Shown: one piece after another, positions 54,847 to 63,670 of the stretch
How the letters are laid out: the number at the start of each line of letters is the position of its first letter
Position numbering within the stretch: position 1 is the stretch's first letter
Assembly (NCBI GenBank): GCA_900315545.1
Contig: OMZM01000003.1
Coordinates: forward strand, 62,001 to 126,000
Direction of reading: 5' to 3'
From: an uncultured Prevotella sp.
GTDB lineage: Bacteria > Bacteroidota > Bacteroidia > Bacteroidales > Bacteroidaceae
DNA: 64,000 nucleotides
The notes under the pieces: model-generated
The model's input: the letters and a program-made list of their open reading frames with translations, nothing else
What the model was told of the DNA's origin: nothing
Database searches by the model: none
Position numbers and translations under genes: made by a program

Positions 54847-56225
54847 TAGTGTAAGTTGAACTGTGTCAAGGCCATTTTCTTTATTATATTAACCTCAGAT
54901 GGGAGACACGATTTGTAATCGTGTTTTCCAGGTGAGGAGCCTTTCTGGCTGCAAAGTTACATAATTTCATACCTATCACCAAATTTTATTGCTAATTGTT
55001 GTGAGATGAGTGCCCAGTTCGCAAGGGGCATGGTCCACTTCTCGCTGATATTACGGTAAGCCAGATAGACCAGTTTCTCCAATGCCGTATCAGAAGGGAA
55101 CACGCCCTTGTTTTTCGTCACCTTGCGTATCTGCCTATGGTAGCCCTCAACAGTGTTCGTTGTGTAGATGAGACGGCGGATTTCCTTTGTGTACTGGAAG
55201 AACTCAGTTAATCGCTGCCAGTTGTCACGCCACGACTTGATGACGATGGGATACTGTTCGCCCCATTTGGCTTCAAGATTGTCAAGCTCAGCCTCTGCAG
55301 CATCCTTGCTGACAGCGCCATAGACACGCTTTAGATCCTTTAGGAACTCCTTCTGATGCTTGCTGCCTACATACTTGATGGAATTGCGTATCTGATGCAC
55401 GATGCAGAGCTGTACGGCCGTATTGGGGAACACGCTCTGAATGGCATCAGGAAACCCCTTAAGACCGTCCACACAGCATATCATGATATCCTCCACACCG
55501 CGGTTCTGAAGGTCTGTAAGTACCTCCAGCCAAAAGTTCGCTCCTTCGCTCTTGGCAACATACATGCCAAGCAGTTCTTTGTGGCCCTCCTTATTGATTC
55601 CCAGTACATTATAAATGGCACGGGTGACGGCACGGCCTGTATCGTCCTTTACCTTGTAATGGATAGCATCGAGCCAGCAAATGGCATAGACAGAATCCAG
55701 CGTGCGTGATTTCCATTCCTTAATCTCCGGCAGCACACGGTCGGTTATTGCGCTGATTGTCTCGGCAGACAGCCTGGTATTAAACTCACGCTCGAAGTAA
55801 CGACTGATTTCCCTGGTGCTCGTACCAAAGGCATACATACCTATAATCTGATCAGCCATACCCTCTGCAAGGATTGTCTCTCGCTTGCGGACGGTCTGAG
55901 GATCAAAGCTGCCATCACGGTCACGAGGGGTTTCAACATTAACCTCGCCATACTGCGTCTGAACTGTCTTTGACATCTTGCCGTTACGGCGATTGCCGCT
56001 CTCACGGGATTCTTCACTCAGGTGAGCATCCATCTCACCCTCAAGAGCCGCATTCAATATGCGCTCTAACATCGGTGCCAAGGCACCATCCTTACCAAAC
56101 AATGGCTTGCCGGTACGCAACTGCTCGGCCGCCAACTTGTAATCGATCTCTTCGTTTGCCATCATAAAATAAACGTGTTATACTACTTTTCTATTGTAGC
56201 CTGACACAGTTTACTTTACATTCTC
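54847..56225. mobile_element. IS256-family insertion sequence, intact
   Basis: About 1.38 kb with one transposase gene. Imperfect terminal inverted repeats: the left end (54847 on) reads TAGTGTAAGTTGAACTGTGT, and the right end (to 56225), read inward, GAGAATGTAAAGTAAACTGT, with AACTGTGTCA shared. The sequence AAAATAGTGG occurs on both sides (54837-54846 and 56226-56235), consistent with the 8-9 bp target duplication of this family plus a chance base. End positions could be off by two or three bases. Confidence 0.8.
54957..56165 (-). CDS. IS256 family transposase
   Basis: A full-length 402-residue DDE (mutator-type) transposase with no frame damage. The catalytic triad is D166 (CWLDAIHYK), D233 (CCVDGLKGF) and E340 (YTTNTVEGYHRQIRK), with the family's 'C/D...H' insertion 'QLCIVHQIRNS' between D233 and E340. 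The N-terminal part includes 'NRRNGKMSKTVQTQYGEV', the usual DNA-binding region. Translation may start at the first or second of two adjacent ATGs. The element looks active. Confidence 0.95.
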   Translation of the reverse strand: MMANEEIDYKLAAEQLRTGKPLFGKDGALAPMLERILNAALEGEMDAHLSEESRESGNRRNGKMSKTVQTQYGEVNVETPRDRDGSFDPQTVRKRETILAEGMADQIIGMYAFGTSTREISRYFEREFNTRLSAETISAITDRVLPEIKEWKSRTLDSVYAICWLDAIHYKVKDDTGRAVTRAIYNVLGINKEGHKELLGMYVAKSEGANFWLEVLTDLQNRGVEDIMICCVDGLKGFPDAIQSVFPNTAVQLCIVHQIRNSIKYVGSKHQKEFLKDLKRVYGAVSKDAAEAELDNLEAKWGEQYPIVIKSWRDNWQRLTEFFQYTKEIRRLIYTTNTVEGYHRQIRKVTKNKGVFPSDTALEKLVYLAYRNISEKWTMPLANWALISQQLAIKFGDRYEIM

Positions 56226-56275
56226 AAAATAGTGGGCACAATGTGATTGACTTGGTATAAAGAGTAATATGGTTG

Positions 56276-56518
56276 TCACCTTACCAATCGCAGCATACTC
56301 ATCACCAGAGACTGGTCTTTTTTCTTTACACTGAAATCTTTGTTTCCACCTTCATAGTTGATGCGAGCAGCAACAATGCTATGAGTACTCAACTTCTCAA
56401 TCTCCTCTAAATCAAGTGACTTTGTAATGTTAAACAGGCATGTTCCTGGTCCCATTACTTTGACAGGCTCAAAAACACCAGACTGGCCAACTTTGTTAGC
56501 CTTTCCACAAGAATGCCT
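56276..56518 (-). pseudogene. C-terminal remnant of an unknown gene
   Basis: On the minus strand a frame reads about 80 residues (CGKANKVGQSGVFEPV ... SLVMSMLRLVR, then stop at 56276-56278) with normal codon use but no start. It is cut at its 5' side near 56518, the same point where the plus-strand HNH remnant begins. I cannot name the family. Confidence 0.45.
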
Positions 56519-56883
56519 ACAATCCTAAAATGTTGCAGGAAGAAGTCAAGAAACTTATGCACGACGACTTTGTTAGCAACAGGCGAGGCATTTTCGAGTA
56601 TGTGCTCGGCGGATGTCAAGACACAAAACTGCTGAACGTGCGCCTGTTTGACAAACCTACCATGCGCAAGGTATATCAGAAACAGACCGATAAGGCAAAG
56701 GCTGAAGGTATTAGCAACTGTCCTTATTGCGCTATCGGGCACGATGCTAACCGCCAGCGCATCTGGAAACTGGAGGAAATGGATGCCGACCACGTTGCTG
56801 CATGGAGCAAGGGCGGAGCAACGAGCATGGACAACTGCCAAATGCTTTGCAAGACACATAACAGGGCAAAAGGAAATAGATAA
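56518..56883 (+). pseudogene. C-terminal HNH domain of a DUF262-type restriction protein, 5'-truncated
   Basis: About 120 residues carrying a complete HNH nuclease module: CPYCAIG, then 'LEEMDADHVAAWSKGG' with the catalytic His in DADHV, and 'NCQMLCKTHNRAKGN'. This matches the C-terminal part of long DUF262-HNH proteins related to the type IV restriction enzyme GmrSD. The in-frame upstream codons run only to a TAG at 56497-56499, so the DUF262 half is missing. An ATG at 56530 could still give a 117-residue HNH protein, but there is no clear promoter or ribosome site. Confidence 0.7.
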
Positions 56884-56946
56884 CTATCACTGCGGAAACG
56901 GTATGCTGTTGCATGCCGTTTTTGCTTGATAGCTTTGTCGCCCTAC

Positions 56947-57400
56947 AAAAAGTGTGCCAAAGTGAACGGATTTTTGTCTGAGGGCGAAAAAGTATGAAAA
57001 ATTTTGACAGAGGAAAATCGTTCAAATAGATGCGGAACAGGCGATGAAAGTGCAAAATTGTGTTAATTCTAAGGTTGGCGACAAGTGTTAAAATTGTCAA
57101 AGAGTATGTTTGAGGCGCTTATTTGCGTATTTTGGCTTGCGAAACATTGTGTCTGAGAGCCCCAAACACTATGTTTGGCAGCCTCAAACAGTGTGTTTGA
57201 CAATGTCAAACATGCTCTTTGACATTTTTAACATATAGATTTCTTGCACAAAAGGCTTACATTTCGCAATAACAAACTGACTGTCAGGCGATTGCAGATG
57301 CACGCGAAATACGGGCGTATTTTGCCCCTTTGATTTCGGAAACGACTTTCGCGGGCATTCTCGCGAGGGTAAACGGGCGAAAATTGATTAGTGTTTTTCT
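56947..57400. repeat. Dispersed intergenic element, copy 4 (palindrome-array core)
   Basis: The fourth copy, opening CCCTACAAAAAGTGTGCC like copy 2. Core 57098-57228, with units beginning at 57098, 57141, 57163, 57185 and 57207, again 22 nt apart. Outer stem: left GAGTAT faces right ATGCTC, a U-G wobble version of the pair seen in copies 1 and 2. The 57400-57560 remainder holds only the SemiSWEET terminator. Confidence 0.85.
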
Positions 57401-57424
57401 TGTTGCGTCGTGCATTTCTGGCAC

Positions 57425-57465
57425 AAAAAAATTGCCACTGCTGCATTGGTTTGCAACAATGGCAA
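57425..57465 (-). terminator. Terminator of the SemiSWEET/ArgR-side operon
   Basis: On the minus strand TTGCCATTGTTGC pairs fully (with wobble) with GCAGCAGTGGCAA over an 8-nt loop and runs into TTTTTTT. It lies about 100 bases past the SemiSWEET stop. Confidence 0.8.
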
Positions 57466-57561
57466 CTGCCGGCGATGCTTGCTGCTGTCGTCGGCGTTTG
57501 TCTCTGCCTTGCCGTTCTGGCTGTCGGCAGAGTGCCGGCGCTCGGCTGTAGGCTCACGGCG

Positions 57562-57846
57562 TCATTTCTTTATGTAGTCGTTGTAGACCTTTATTCCGAA
57601 GACTATGCAACTGCACGTTGTCGTGATGAGGTTTGTTACGAACAGCGACCAGAGTATGTCCGGCTTGTGTAGTATGCCTTGCAGCATGAAGCAGAATGCT
57701 CCTATGCCCATCATGAGGAATGTGGGCAGTGCTATTCCTTCTGTGTTTCGCGTGCGTATTGTCTTTACGGCTTGCGGCAGGTAGCCGAGCACCATGCCGA
57801 TGCTGGCTATCCATCCGCAGATTTCATAGATGAGTGTCTGTTGCAT
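57562..57846 (-). CDS. SemiSWEET sugar transporter
   Basis: A 94-residue protein with three membrane helices, the half-size bacterial form of SWEET sugar uniporters that works as a dimer. The PQ motif is in 'GMVLGYLPQAVKTIRTRNT' near residue 25, followed by the conserved segment 'EGIALPTFLMMGIGAFCFM'. It lies five bases downstream of argR and ends the operon. The sugar carried is not predictable. Confidence 0.88.
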   Translation of the reverse strand: MQQTLIYEICGWIASIGMVLGYLPQAVKTIRTRNTEGIALPTFLMMGIGAFCFMLQGILHKPDILWSLFVTNLITTTCSCIVFGIKVYNDYIKK

Positions 57847-57851
57847 GTGTC

Positions 57852-58337
57852 TTATTTTGTTACTGTTAGTTCCGGCAGTATTTGTGCCAGCTGCTGCCGC
57901 ACGTTGTCGGGCGTTTCGCCTTCGGCTACGGCTATGAATATCGTGTCGTCGCCGGCTATGGTGCCGAGAATGGCGGGACAGTCGTGGTTGTCGATGTTGT
58001 AGGCTATCATGCTGGCGTATCCGGGCTTAGTCCTGATGACTCCCATGTTGCCCGTAAACTTCAGCGACAGCATCCCTGAGGTCTGCATCATGTCGGCGGC
58101 AGTCTTTTGGCTGCTCGTGCGCCGGTACATGGTGTCGTTAGGCAGTACGTATATATACCTTCCGTCGGGTGCGGCAGCCTTTGCTATCTTCAGCTGCTTG
58201 AAGTCGCGGCTGAGCGTAGCCTGCGTGATGTGATGCCCCTCCTTTATGAGTGCGTTGAGCACTTCTTCCTGCGAGCGCAGCTGACGGCTTGAGATGAGCA
58301 TCTTAAGCGTTTCTATACGGCTGTTTTTCTGTTTCAT
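57852..58337 (-). CDS. argR: Arginine repressor
   Basis: A 161-residue arginine-responsive transcription regulator. The N-terminal winged-helix region contains 'LISSRQLRSQEEVLNALIKE' and 'ITQATLSRDFKQLKIAK'; the C-terminal oligomerisation and arginine-binding domain carries 'GTIAGDDTIFIAVAEG', with the paired Asp residues (GDD) that bind arginine. No arginine-synthesis genes are near. Confidence 0.95.
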   Translation of the reverse strand: MKQKNSRIETLKMLISSRQLRSQEEVLNALIKEGHHITQATLSRDFKQLKIAKAAAPDGRYIYVLPNDTMYRRTSSQKTAADMMQTSGMLSLKFTGNMGVIRTKPGYASMIAYNIDNHDCPAILGTIAGDDTIFIAVAEGETPDNVRQQLAQILPELTVTK

Positions 58338-58360
58338 TTTGTTCAGCTGTAGTTACACTT

Positions 58361-59074
58361 TTACTCTCTGTTTCCGAATATGCGCAGCAGATAGATGAAG
58401 AGGTTTACGAAGTCGAGATACAGCGACAGCGAGCCGAGCAGCGCTATCTTGTGCGCTTCTTCATCGGGCGCCTCACACTCGGCGAGCATGATTTTTATCT
58501 TCTGCGCGTCCCACGCTGTCAGTCCGACAAACAGCAGCACGCCGATATAGCTGAGTATGAGCTCGAAGCCTGTGCTCTTCAGGAAGATGTTTACTACCGA
58601 TGCTATTATCAGTCCGACAAGCGCCATGATGAGTATTTTTCCCATCGACGACAGGTTTCGGCGCGTAGTGTATCCGATGAATGCCGTTACGGCAAACGTA
58701 GCCGCCGTTATGAAGAACACACGCGTGATGGATGTCTGCGTGTATGCCATGAATATCGGCGCAAGTGTCAGTCCGTTGAGCACGGAATAGGCTCCAAACA
58801 GCAGCGTCGCCGTGTTGAGCGACAGGCGGTTGATGCGTGCGCTGATGGTAAACACGAGTGCCAACTCGGCAACCACGAGCGCTATCATCATCCATGAGTG
58901 CTCAGCCATGAAGCTCCAAAAGGCAAAGCTGTTGGCTACGAGATAGGCTGTGAAACCCGTGATAGCCAGTGCCAGAGTCATCCACAGGTAAACTTTTCTC
59001 ATCAGAGCGGGGAACGCCATTTCTACTACGGCTTCGCGCTCGTCAATCATTCGGTTAAGATCTCTTTCGTTCAT
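58361..59074 (-). CDS. Bax inhibitor-1 / YccA family membrane protein
   Basis: A 237-residue protein with seven membrane spans. Family features include 'LMRKVYLWMTLALAITGFTA' at the start, 'GLTLAPIFMAYTQTSITRVF', 'NIFLKSTGFELILSYIGVLL', and 'DAQKIKIML' near the end. Bacterial members form pH-sensitive calcium leak channels or protease modulators; the role here is unknown. It lies 89 bp after the permease gene in the same direction. Confidence 0.9.
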   Translation of the reverse strand: MNERDLNRMIDEREAVVEMAFPALMRKVYLWMTLALAITGFTAYLVANSFAFWSFMAEHSWMMIALVVAELALVFTISARINRLSLNTATLLFGAYSVLNGLTLAPIFMAYTQTSITRVFFITAATFAVTAFIGYTTRRNLSSMGKILIMALVGLIIASVVNIFLKSTGFELILSYIGVLLFVGLTAWDAQKIKIMLAECEAPDEEAHKIALLGSLSLYLDFVNLFIYLLRIFGNRE

Positions 59075-59163
59075 AATTGTATTAATATTAATTGGTTATA
59101 TAGTTTCTCCTGCAAAAAGCATGCCATTCCCGCCGGTGCTGACATTAAGGCAGACCGCCATGT

Positions 59164-60204
59164 CTACTCGTGGGTGTCGTCCTTCCGCCTGCGGAACAGT
59201 ACCGACGCTATGACAGGCGCTCCCACCAGTGCTGTAACGGAATTGACAGGCAGTGCTCCCTCGAAGCCCGGCATGCGGGCAATGATGTTGCACAGCAGTG
59301 CCAACGCGCCTCCGAGCAGCAGCGTGGCAGGCATGAGTATGCGGTGGTCGCTCGTACGGAACAGGGCTCTGGCAAGATGGGGAACAGCAAGCCCGATAAA
59401 CATTATCGGTCCGCAATAGGCTGTAACGATAGCCACGAGCAGTCCGGAACTGCTTATCACGAGCAGACGCGCACGACGGATATTGAGTCCCAAGTTGCGT
59501 GCATAGCCGTCGCCGAGCAACAGCAGGTTCATAGTCTTTACGAGCAGCATGCTGAGCATGAGCAGAATGAGCGTCATAACACAGAACAGCAGCATCTGGT
59601 CGCCCGACACACGAGAGAATGTTCCGAGCCCCCAGACGACGTAAGCCTTGATGTCTTCTTCTGCCGAAAAGAATTTCAGCACGCCTATGACGGCGTTGGC
59701 TACATAGCCTATCATAACGCCTATGATGAGCAGTGTTACGTTTCCTTTCACCCGCTGCGAGACAAAGACTATCAGCGCCATGACTGCAAGCGAGCCGATG
59801 ACGGCTGCTATCGAGATGGCAGCATCGCCGATGTATCCCAGACGGCTGAGGGTTACGCCGCCGAGTGTTCCCGACAGCAGTACGACAAACGCCACTCCGA
59901 GCGCTGCACCGTTGGAAATGCCGAGCACGGAAGGTCCTGCCAGCGGATTGCGGAAGACGGTCTGCATCTGCAAGCCACTGACGGCGAGCGCCGCTCCTGC
60001 CATCAGCGCCGTCAGACACTGTGGCACGCGCGAACTCCATATAATGTTATACCATATCTCGCTCTCGCTGCCGTCGTTCATGAGAATATGGAACACACTT
60101 GCGAAAGGTATCCTTACCGTGCCGAGCAGCAGGTTGAGCATGAACAGCAGCGCTATGGCTGCCGTGAGAATAAGCATGTATGGAACGGTAGCAACTTTCC
60201 TCAT
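59164..60204 (-). CDS. FecCD/BtuC-type ABC importer permease
   Basis: A 346-residue permease with about ten membrane spans. Typical segments are 'RVPQCLTALMAGAALAVSGL', 'QTVFRNPLAGPSVLGISNGA', 'WGLGTFSRVSGDQM' and 'GPIMFIGLAVPHLARALF'. The family imports iron-siderophores, haem or vitamin B12. Its binding protein is encoded six bases upstream, but no ATPase gene follows; the next gene is the unrelated BI-1 protein. A link to B12 use here is possible, not shown. Confidence 0.9.
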   Translation of the reverse strand: MRKVATVPYMLILTAAIALLFMLNLLLGTVRIPFASVFHILMNDGSESEIWYNIIWSSRVPQCLTALMAGAALAVSGLQMQTVFRNPLAGPSVLGISNGAALGVAFVVLLSGTLGGVTLSRLGYIGDAAISIAAVIGSLAVMALIVFVSQRVKGNVTLLIIGVMIGYVANAVIGVLKFFSAEEDIKAYVVWGLGTFSRVSGDQMLLFCVMTLILLMLSMLLVKTMNLLLLGDGYARNLGLNIRRARLLVISSSGLLVAIVTAYCGPIMFIGLAVPHLARALFRTSDHRILMPATLLLGGALALLCNIIARMPGFEGALPVNSVTALVGAPVIASVLFRRRKDDTHE

Positions 60205-60209
60205 TGTTC

Positions 60210-61373
60210 TTATTTCAGCAGTTTATAGAACTGTGGCTTATAGTCTTTCGGCATCAGTTCGGGATGGAAAATCGCTATGAGGTCAGCCAGTACGACGTCA
60301 GGATGAACGGGCGACAGCTCGTAGTAGGGTGTTTCCTTCATGTTGCAATATATAACATGGCGCTCCTTGAAAGCCTTAAACAAAGCGTTACGGGGCTCCG
60401 ACGCCTTCAGCGCCTCGTATGAGAAACTGCCTGGATAGCTGTTGAGTATGCGCCAGTAGTCAGCCTTTGCAGCAGTGGCATACATCTTCTCGTATTCTAT
60501 GGGCACGCCGCCGGTGTTGTTGTCTTTCAGCACATACTCCGCACCGGCATCGCGGAATATCTGGGCAAGATAGTTCTTGCCTCCTACGGCAAACCAGTTT
60601 CCGCCGTGCATCTCACCGCTGAACACCGTCGGACGGGTCTTCGCCTGCGCTGCCTTTTCCTTCAGCGACAGATAGCGCTGCTCTATTTCACTGAACAGTT
60701 TGTTGGCTTCGGCTTCCTTGCCTACGAACATTGCTATGTATTTAATCCACTCAGCCTGTCCCAGAGGGTCGAGTTCCTTGTATCCGAGATGCGGTATTAG
60801 CGTTATTCCGGTTTCCTTTATGGCATCGTAGCCGCCGCGCTTGAACGGCGAAATGAATATCACGTCGGGCTGGGCAGCCATTATCAGCTCGGTGTCGAAG
60901 TTGCCTTCCTTGCCAATCTTCACTATGTCGCCCTTCTCTACGCGTGCCTTTATGTCTTTGTCGAACAGGTTTTTCGTGCCCGTGATGCCTTTTATCACGT
61001 CGCAAGCATCAATAGCCGTGAAGTTTGACAGCTGCAACATGGTCATTACGATGGTACGCTCTATCGGAACTTCTATCTTCAGATAGCCATCCGGAATGAC
61101 AGCAGGCTTGTCTTTATCCACCAGCGCAAAGTGGTATGTTGCCGGCATCTTGTCCTTGTCTTTCTGCGGGTCGGCAACGTCGACAAGCCGCACGCCATCG
61201 CTGGTATAGCGCACTTTGAATCCTTTGGCATACTTAGGCTTGATAGCCGAAGCACTGTCCACAGCCACGTTTTCTCCCGACTCCGCGAGTATGTCGCTGC
61301 GTTTCTTGCCACCGCACGAAACAAAGGCTACGGTCATGGTCAGCATCAATACGAAAAGAATTGTCTTTTTCAT
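60210..61373 (-). CDS. ABC importer substrate-binding lipoprotein (BtuF/FepB type)
   Basis: A 387-residue periplasmic binding lipoprotein with signal peptide and lipobox (AFVSC at about 15-19). The body has two lobes joined by a long helix, as in siderophore, haem and cobalamin binders: 'RTIVMTMLQLSNFTAIDACD', 'ELIMAAQPDVIFISPFKRGG', 'GNWFAVGGKNYLAQIFRDAG' and 'VHPDVVLADLIAIFHPE'. It starts the operon with the permease; promoter at 61410-61441. The ligand cannot be told from the sequence. Confidence 0.88.
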   Translation of the reverse strand: MKKTILFVLMLTMTVAFVSCGGKKRSDILAESGENVAVDSASAIKPKYAKGFKVRYTSDGVRLVDVADPQKDKDKMPATYHFALVDKDKPAVIPDGYLKIEVPIERTIVMTMLQLSNFTAIDACDVIKGITGTKNLFDKDIKARVEKGDIVKIGKEGNFDTELIMAAQPDVIFISPFKRGGYDAIKETGITLIPHLGYKELDPLGQAEWIKYIAMFVGKEAEANKLFSEIEQRYLSLKEKAAQAKTRPTVFSGEMHGGNWFAVGGKNYLAQIFRDAGAEYVLKDNNTGGVPIEYEKMYATAAKADYWRILNSYPGSFSYEALKASEPRNALFKAFKERHVIYCNMKETPYYELSPVHPDVVLADLIAIFHPELMPKDYKPQFYKLLK

Positions 61374-61409
61374 TATGTCAGTAATTATTATTGAATTGGT
61401 TTACAGTCT

Positions 61410-61441
61410 GCAAAGTTAGTCAAAAAACAATAGTCCGGCAA
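61410..61441 (-). promoter_or_regulatory. Promoter of the importer operon
   Basis: Minus-strand TTG (61439-61441), 20 nt, TAACTTTGC (61410-61418), giving a leader of about 30 nt, too short for a cobalamin riboswitch. Between it and 61567 nothing else was seen. Confidence 0.55.
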
Positions 61442-61566
61442 AAAGATTATTTCTTTTTTACTGCTAAACTGCTCCTTTTTTCATTATTTGTAATAATGCT
61501 GTGTGGTTTTATTGGGTATCTGCTGGCATAAAAACGGCTAAGAACAGACTTGCAAGCAGCAGCAAC

Positions 61567-61602
61567 GAAAAAAGTCCACCGGTGCATCTCGCATCGGCAG
61601 AC
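61567..61602 (-). terminator. Terminator of the GntR/ABC operon
   Basis: On the minus strand GTCTGCCGATGC pairs with GCACCGGTGGAC (one mismatch, some wobble) over a 5-nt loop, followed by TTTTTTCG. It lies about 130 bases past the GntR stop. Confidence 0.65.
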
Positions 61603-61735
61603 TTGACAAAGAAATTGAATGATATAGAGGTTTAATATAAGTTTTTATTACTTCATGCCGTCATCTTCGCATGTATCGTACACATTAGACACAGTCTGGC
61701 AGGAAAAAGCTACATGGAATTGGGATTTCCTTGCA

Positions 61736-62104
61736 TTATTCCTGATTATGCTGATGATACATGGCGATGAAGTCGTCGATACCGACATCAAGCAGTTTCA
61801 TCTGTCGGATGAACTCAGGCATTGCCGAGCTGACAAATTCCTGACGGCGTGATTCAAGTATCTGTCGGCGTGCTCCTTCGGTTACGAAGTAGCCTAGTCC
61901 ACGCTTGTTGTATATGATACCGCTGCGCGCCAGCTGCTCGTAAGCCTTCACTGCCGTGTTGCTGTTAACCTGCAACATCACGGCATATTCGCGTATGCTC
62001 GGTATGCGCTCGTCGTCTTTATAGCGCCCGGCAAGTATTTCGTCGCACAGTCGGTCGCACATTTGCAGGTAAATGGCTTTATCATTGTTGAATGTCATAG
62101 GCAT
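61736..62104 (-). CDS. GntR-family regulator (YtrA-like)
   Basis: A 122-residue regulator made of a winged-helix DNA-binding domain ('LCDEILAGRYKDDERIPSIR', 'VNSNTAVKAYEQLARSGIIY', 'KRGLGYFV') and a short C-terminal helical tail, the layout of YtrA proteins that control ABC-transporter operons. It is the last gene of the operon, two bases after the GIN-domain gene, so it probably represses its own operon. Confidence 0.88.
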   Translation of the reverse strand: MPMTFNNDKAIYLQMCDRLCDEILAGRYKDDERIPSIREYAVMLQVNSNTAVKAYEQLARSGIIYNKRGLGYFVTEGARRQILESRRQEFVSSAMPEFIRQMKLLDVGIDDFIAMYHQHNQE

Positions 62105-62106
62105 AA

Positions 62107-62823
62107 TTATTTTATTTTTACTTCTCCAACGCCCGAAATGGTCTTCTTGACATCTTTCATTTCACCCTTGATAAGTACGTCGCCAGCACCAGAGATGTTG
62201 ACAATGGCAAGGTTGCAGTTGGTGCAGTACATCGCCACATCTCCGCTTCCGCTTATGTTGGCACGTGTCTCGTTGACATTATTCATCTTCATCTTAATGT
62301 CGCCGGCACCCATTATACTTACATTCAGCATGTCTGCATCAAGATTATCGACGTCTATGTCGCCACTTCCAATAACGCTGAGGGTCAGATTGTCGGTCTT
62401 TAAATAGTCTTTGCATTCGAAATCGCCGGCGCCATAGATAGCAACGGCATCCAGAGATGGTGCCGTTATATATACTGTAGCTGCCCCAGTATTATCAAAT
62501 AAGGAAACAACTTTCTTCTTGTTTTTATTGTTTGCAGTGTTTATTGCTTTATCGTCGTCCTTATTTTTAATTGTAAGCGTTTCGCCGTCAGACTCAACTA
62601 CGATGTTGTCCATTCGCTTTTCTGTAGCCTCAACACGAATGCTGACGCTGTCGCCCTGTGTGAACTTCACGTCGCAACTGCCTAAAAGATTGATACGATG
62701 GAAGTCTGTCGTCTCTACGTTGCGGGTCAACGGCTTAATGTTGTTGTCTTGTTTTTCGATATGGCAGGACGTCATGGTTGTCATAACTACTGCTGCCAAT
62801 GCCATTATAATTACCTTTTTCAT
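62107..62823 (-). CDS. DUF2807 (head GIN domain) lipoprotein
   Basis: A 238-residue lipoprotein with a signal peptide ending MTTMTSC. The rest is a right-handed beta-helix of the DUF2807 type: repeated 'SGSGDI / GAGDI / SGSGDV / SGAGDV' turns spaced about 20 residues. The family is widespread in Bacteroidetes and its function unknown. Its place between an ABC permease and a GntR regulator suggests an envelope-stress or export-linked role. Confidence 0.85.
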   Translation of the reverse strand: MKKVIIMALAAVVMTTMTSCHIEKQDNNIKPLTRNVETTDFHRINLLGSCDVKFTQGDSVSIRVEATEKRMDNIVVESDGETLTIKNKDDDKAINTANNKNKKKVVSLFDNTGAATVYITAPSLDAVAIYGAGDFECKDYLKTDNLTLSVIGSGDIDVDNLDADMLNVSIMGAGDIKMKMNNVNETRANISGSGDVAMYCTNCNLAIVNISGAGDVLIKGEMKDVKKTISGVGEVKIK

Positions 62824-62829
62824 TGTTGT

Positions 62830-63630
62830 TTATATGTTTATCCATTTATTGTTTATAACTTGCAGACGGCTGTAAAGCCTATAAGAGAGCCACACGTTCA
62901 GGCATGCAACAGCGAACATTATAGCTGTTATCATATTCATGATATCTATCGGCGACATTAATTGCTCTTCATTGATGTATGATTTGCCAACTGCAAACAT
63001 AATAAATATAAAAATAAAGAATAACACCATTGACGTGAAAAGCCATGAATAGCGGCGGAAGAACACGCCTCCGAGCAGGTATATCGACATGCTGCACAAC
63101 AGAAAAGACACAGAAAACAGTATTGCCGAAACTGTACTGACGTAAGTTCCAGACACCTGGAATACACTGCCGTTCCTGAAAAACTCCGCCATTACCAGTT
63201 GGGGATTGTCGACACCAGATACAGTTAGTATCAGCCACTGCATGATATCAGCCAGGAGTACTCCTATGAAATAGCATGCAAAGTTTACTACTATGCTTAC
63301 GCATACCAGCGCAATGAACTTTTCCAGTCGCGAAGCAGGCAGTATGAAATGTGTTATTCTCTGCTCCTTGCGGTCGTATCCCCACATTATAAGACTCGGT
63401 GCAACCGAGAGCATCATAACGAAGAAGAACGATATAAAACCGTACCACGTCATGTAAATGTACGTAGTATCACTAATGTTTCCGGCATTCCATACGCTTA
63501 TTGGCGGGATAGAAAAGAAACACATGATGAAAACAAATGATATGAGAATAGTACGTATATGTCGTTTCCTTTCCGAAACGACAAGTGTCTTTAGCGTCAG
63601 CCAAAACCTGTTGAAATTGAATGTATCCAT
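62830..63630 (-). CDS. ABC transporter membrane protein (ABC-2-like)
   Basis: A 266-residue protein with about six membrane spans and a cytosolic start ('FNRFWLTLKTLVVSERKRHI'). The segment 'MWGYDRKEQRITHFILPASR' between spans is typical of permeases paired with YtrB-type ATPases. The ATPase gene lies 40 bp upstream on the same strand. The cargo is unknown. Confidence 0.7.
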   Translation of the reverse strand: MDTFNFNRFWLTLKTLVVSERKRHIRTILISFVFIMCFFSIPPISVWNAGNISDTTYIYMTWYGFISFFFVMMLSVAPSLIMWGYDRKEQRITHFILPASRLEKFIALVCVSIVVNFACYFIGVLLADIMQWLILTVSGVDNPQLVMAEFFRNGSVFQVSGTYVSTVSAILFSVSFLLCSMSIYLLGGVFFRRYSWLFTSMVLFFIFIFIMFAVGKSYINEEQLMSPIDIMNMITAIMFAVACLNVWLSYRLYSRLQVINNKWINI

Positions 63631-63670
63631 AACTATCTTGGTATTATTGTACGTTAAACATATTGGTTGT

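Noticed and set aside
57228-57557. Minus-strand 109-codon frame within repeat copy 4
   Set aside because: It runs through the repeat and the SemiSWEET terminator and is not kept as an open frame in the other copies.
61374-61735. Cobalamin riboswitch upstream of the BtuF-like gene
   Set aside because: The promoter leaves only about 30 nt of leader and no B12-box-like sequence was seen.
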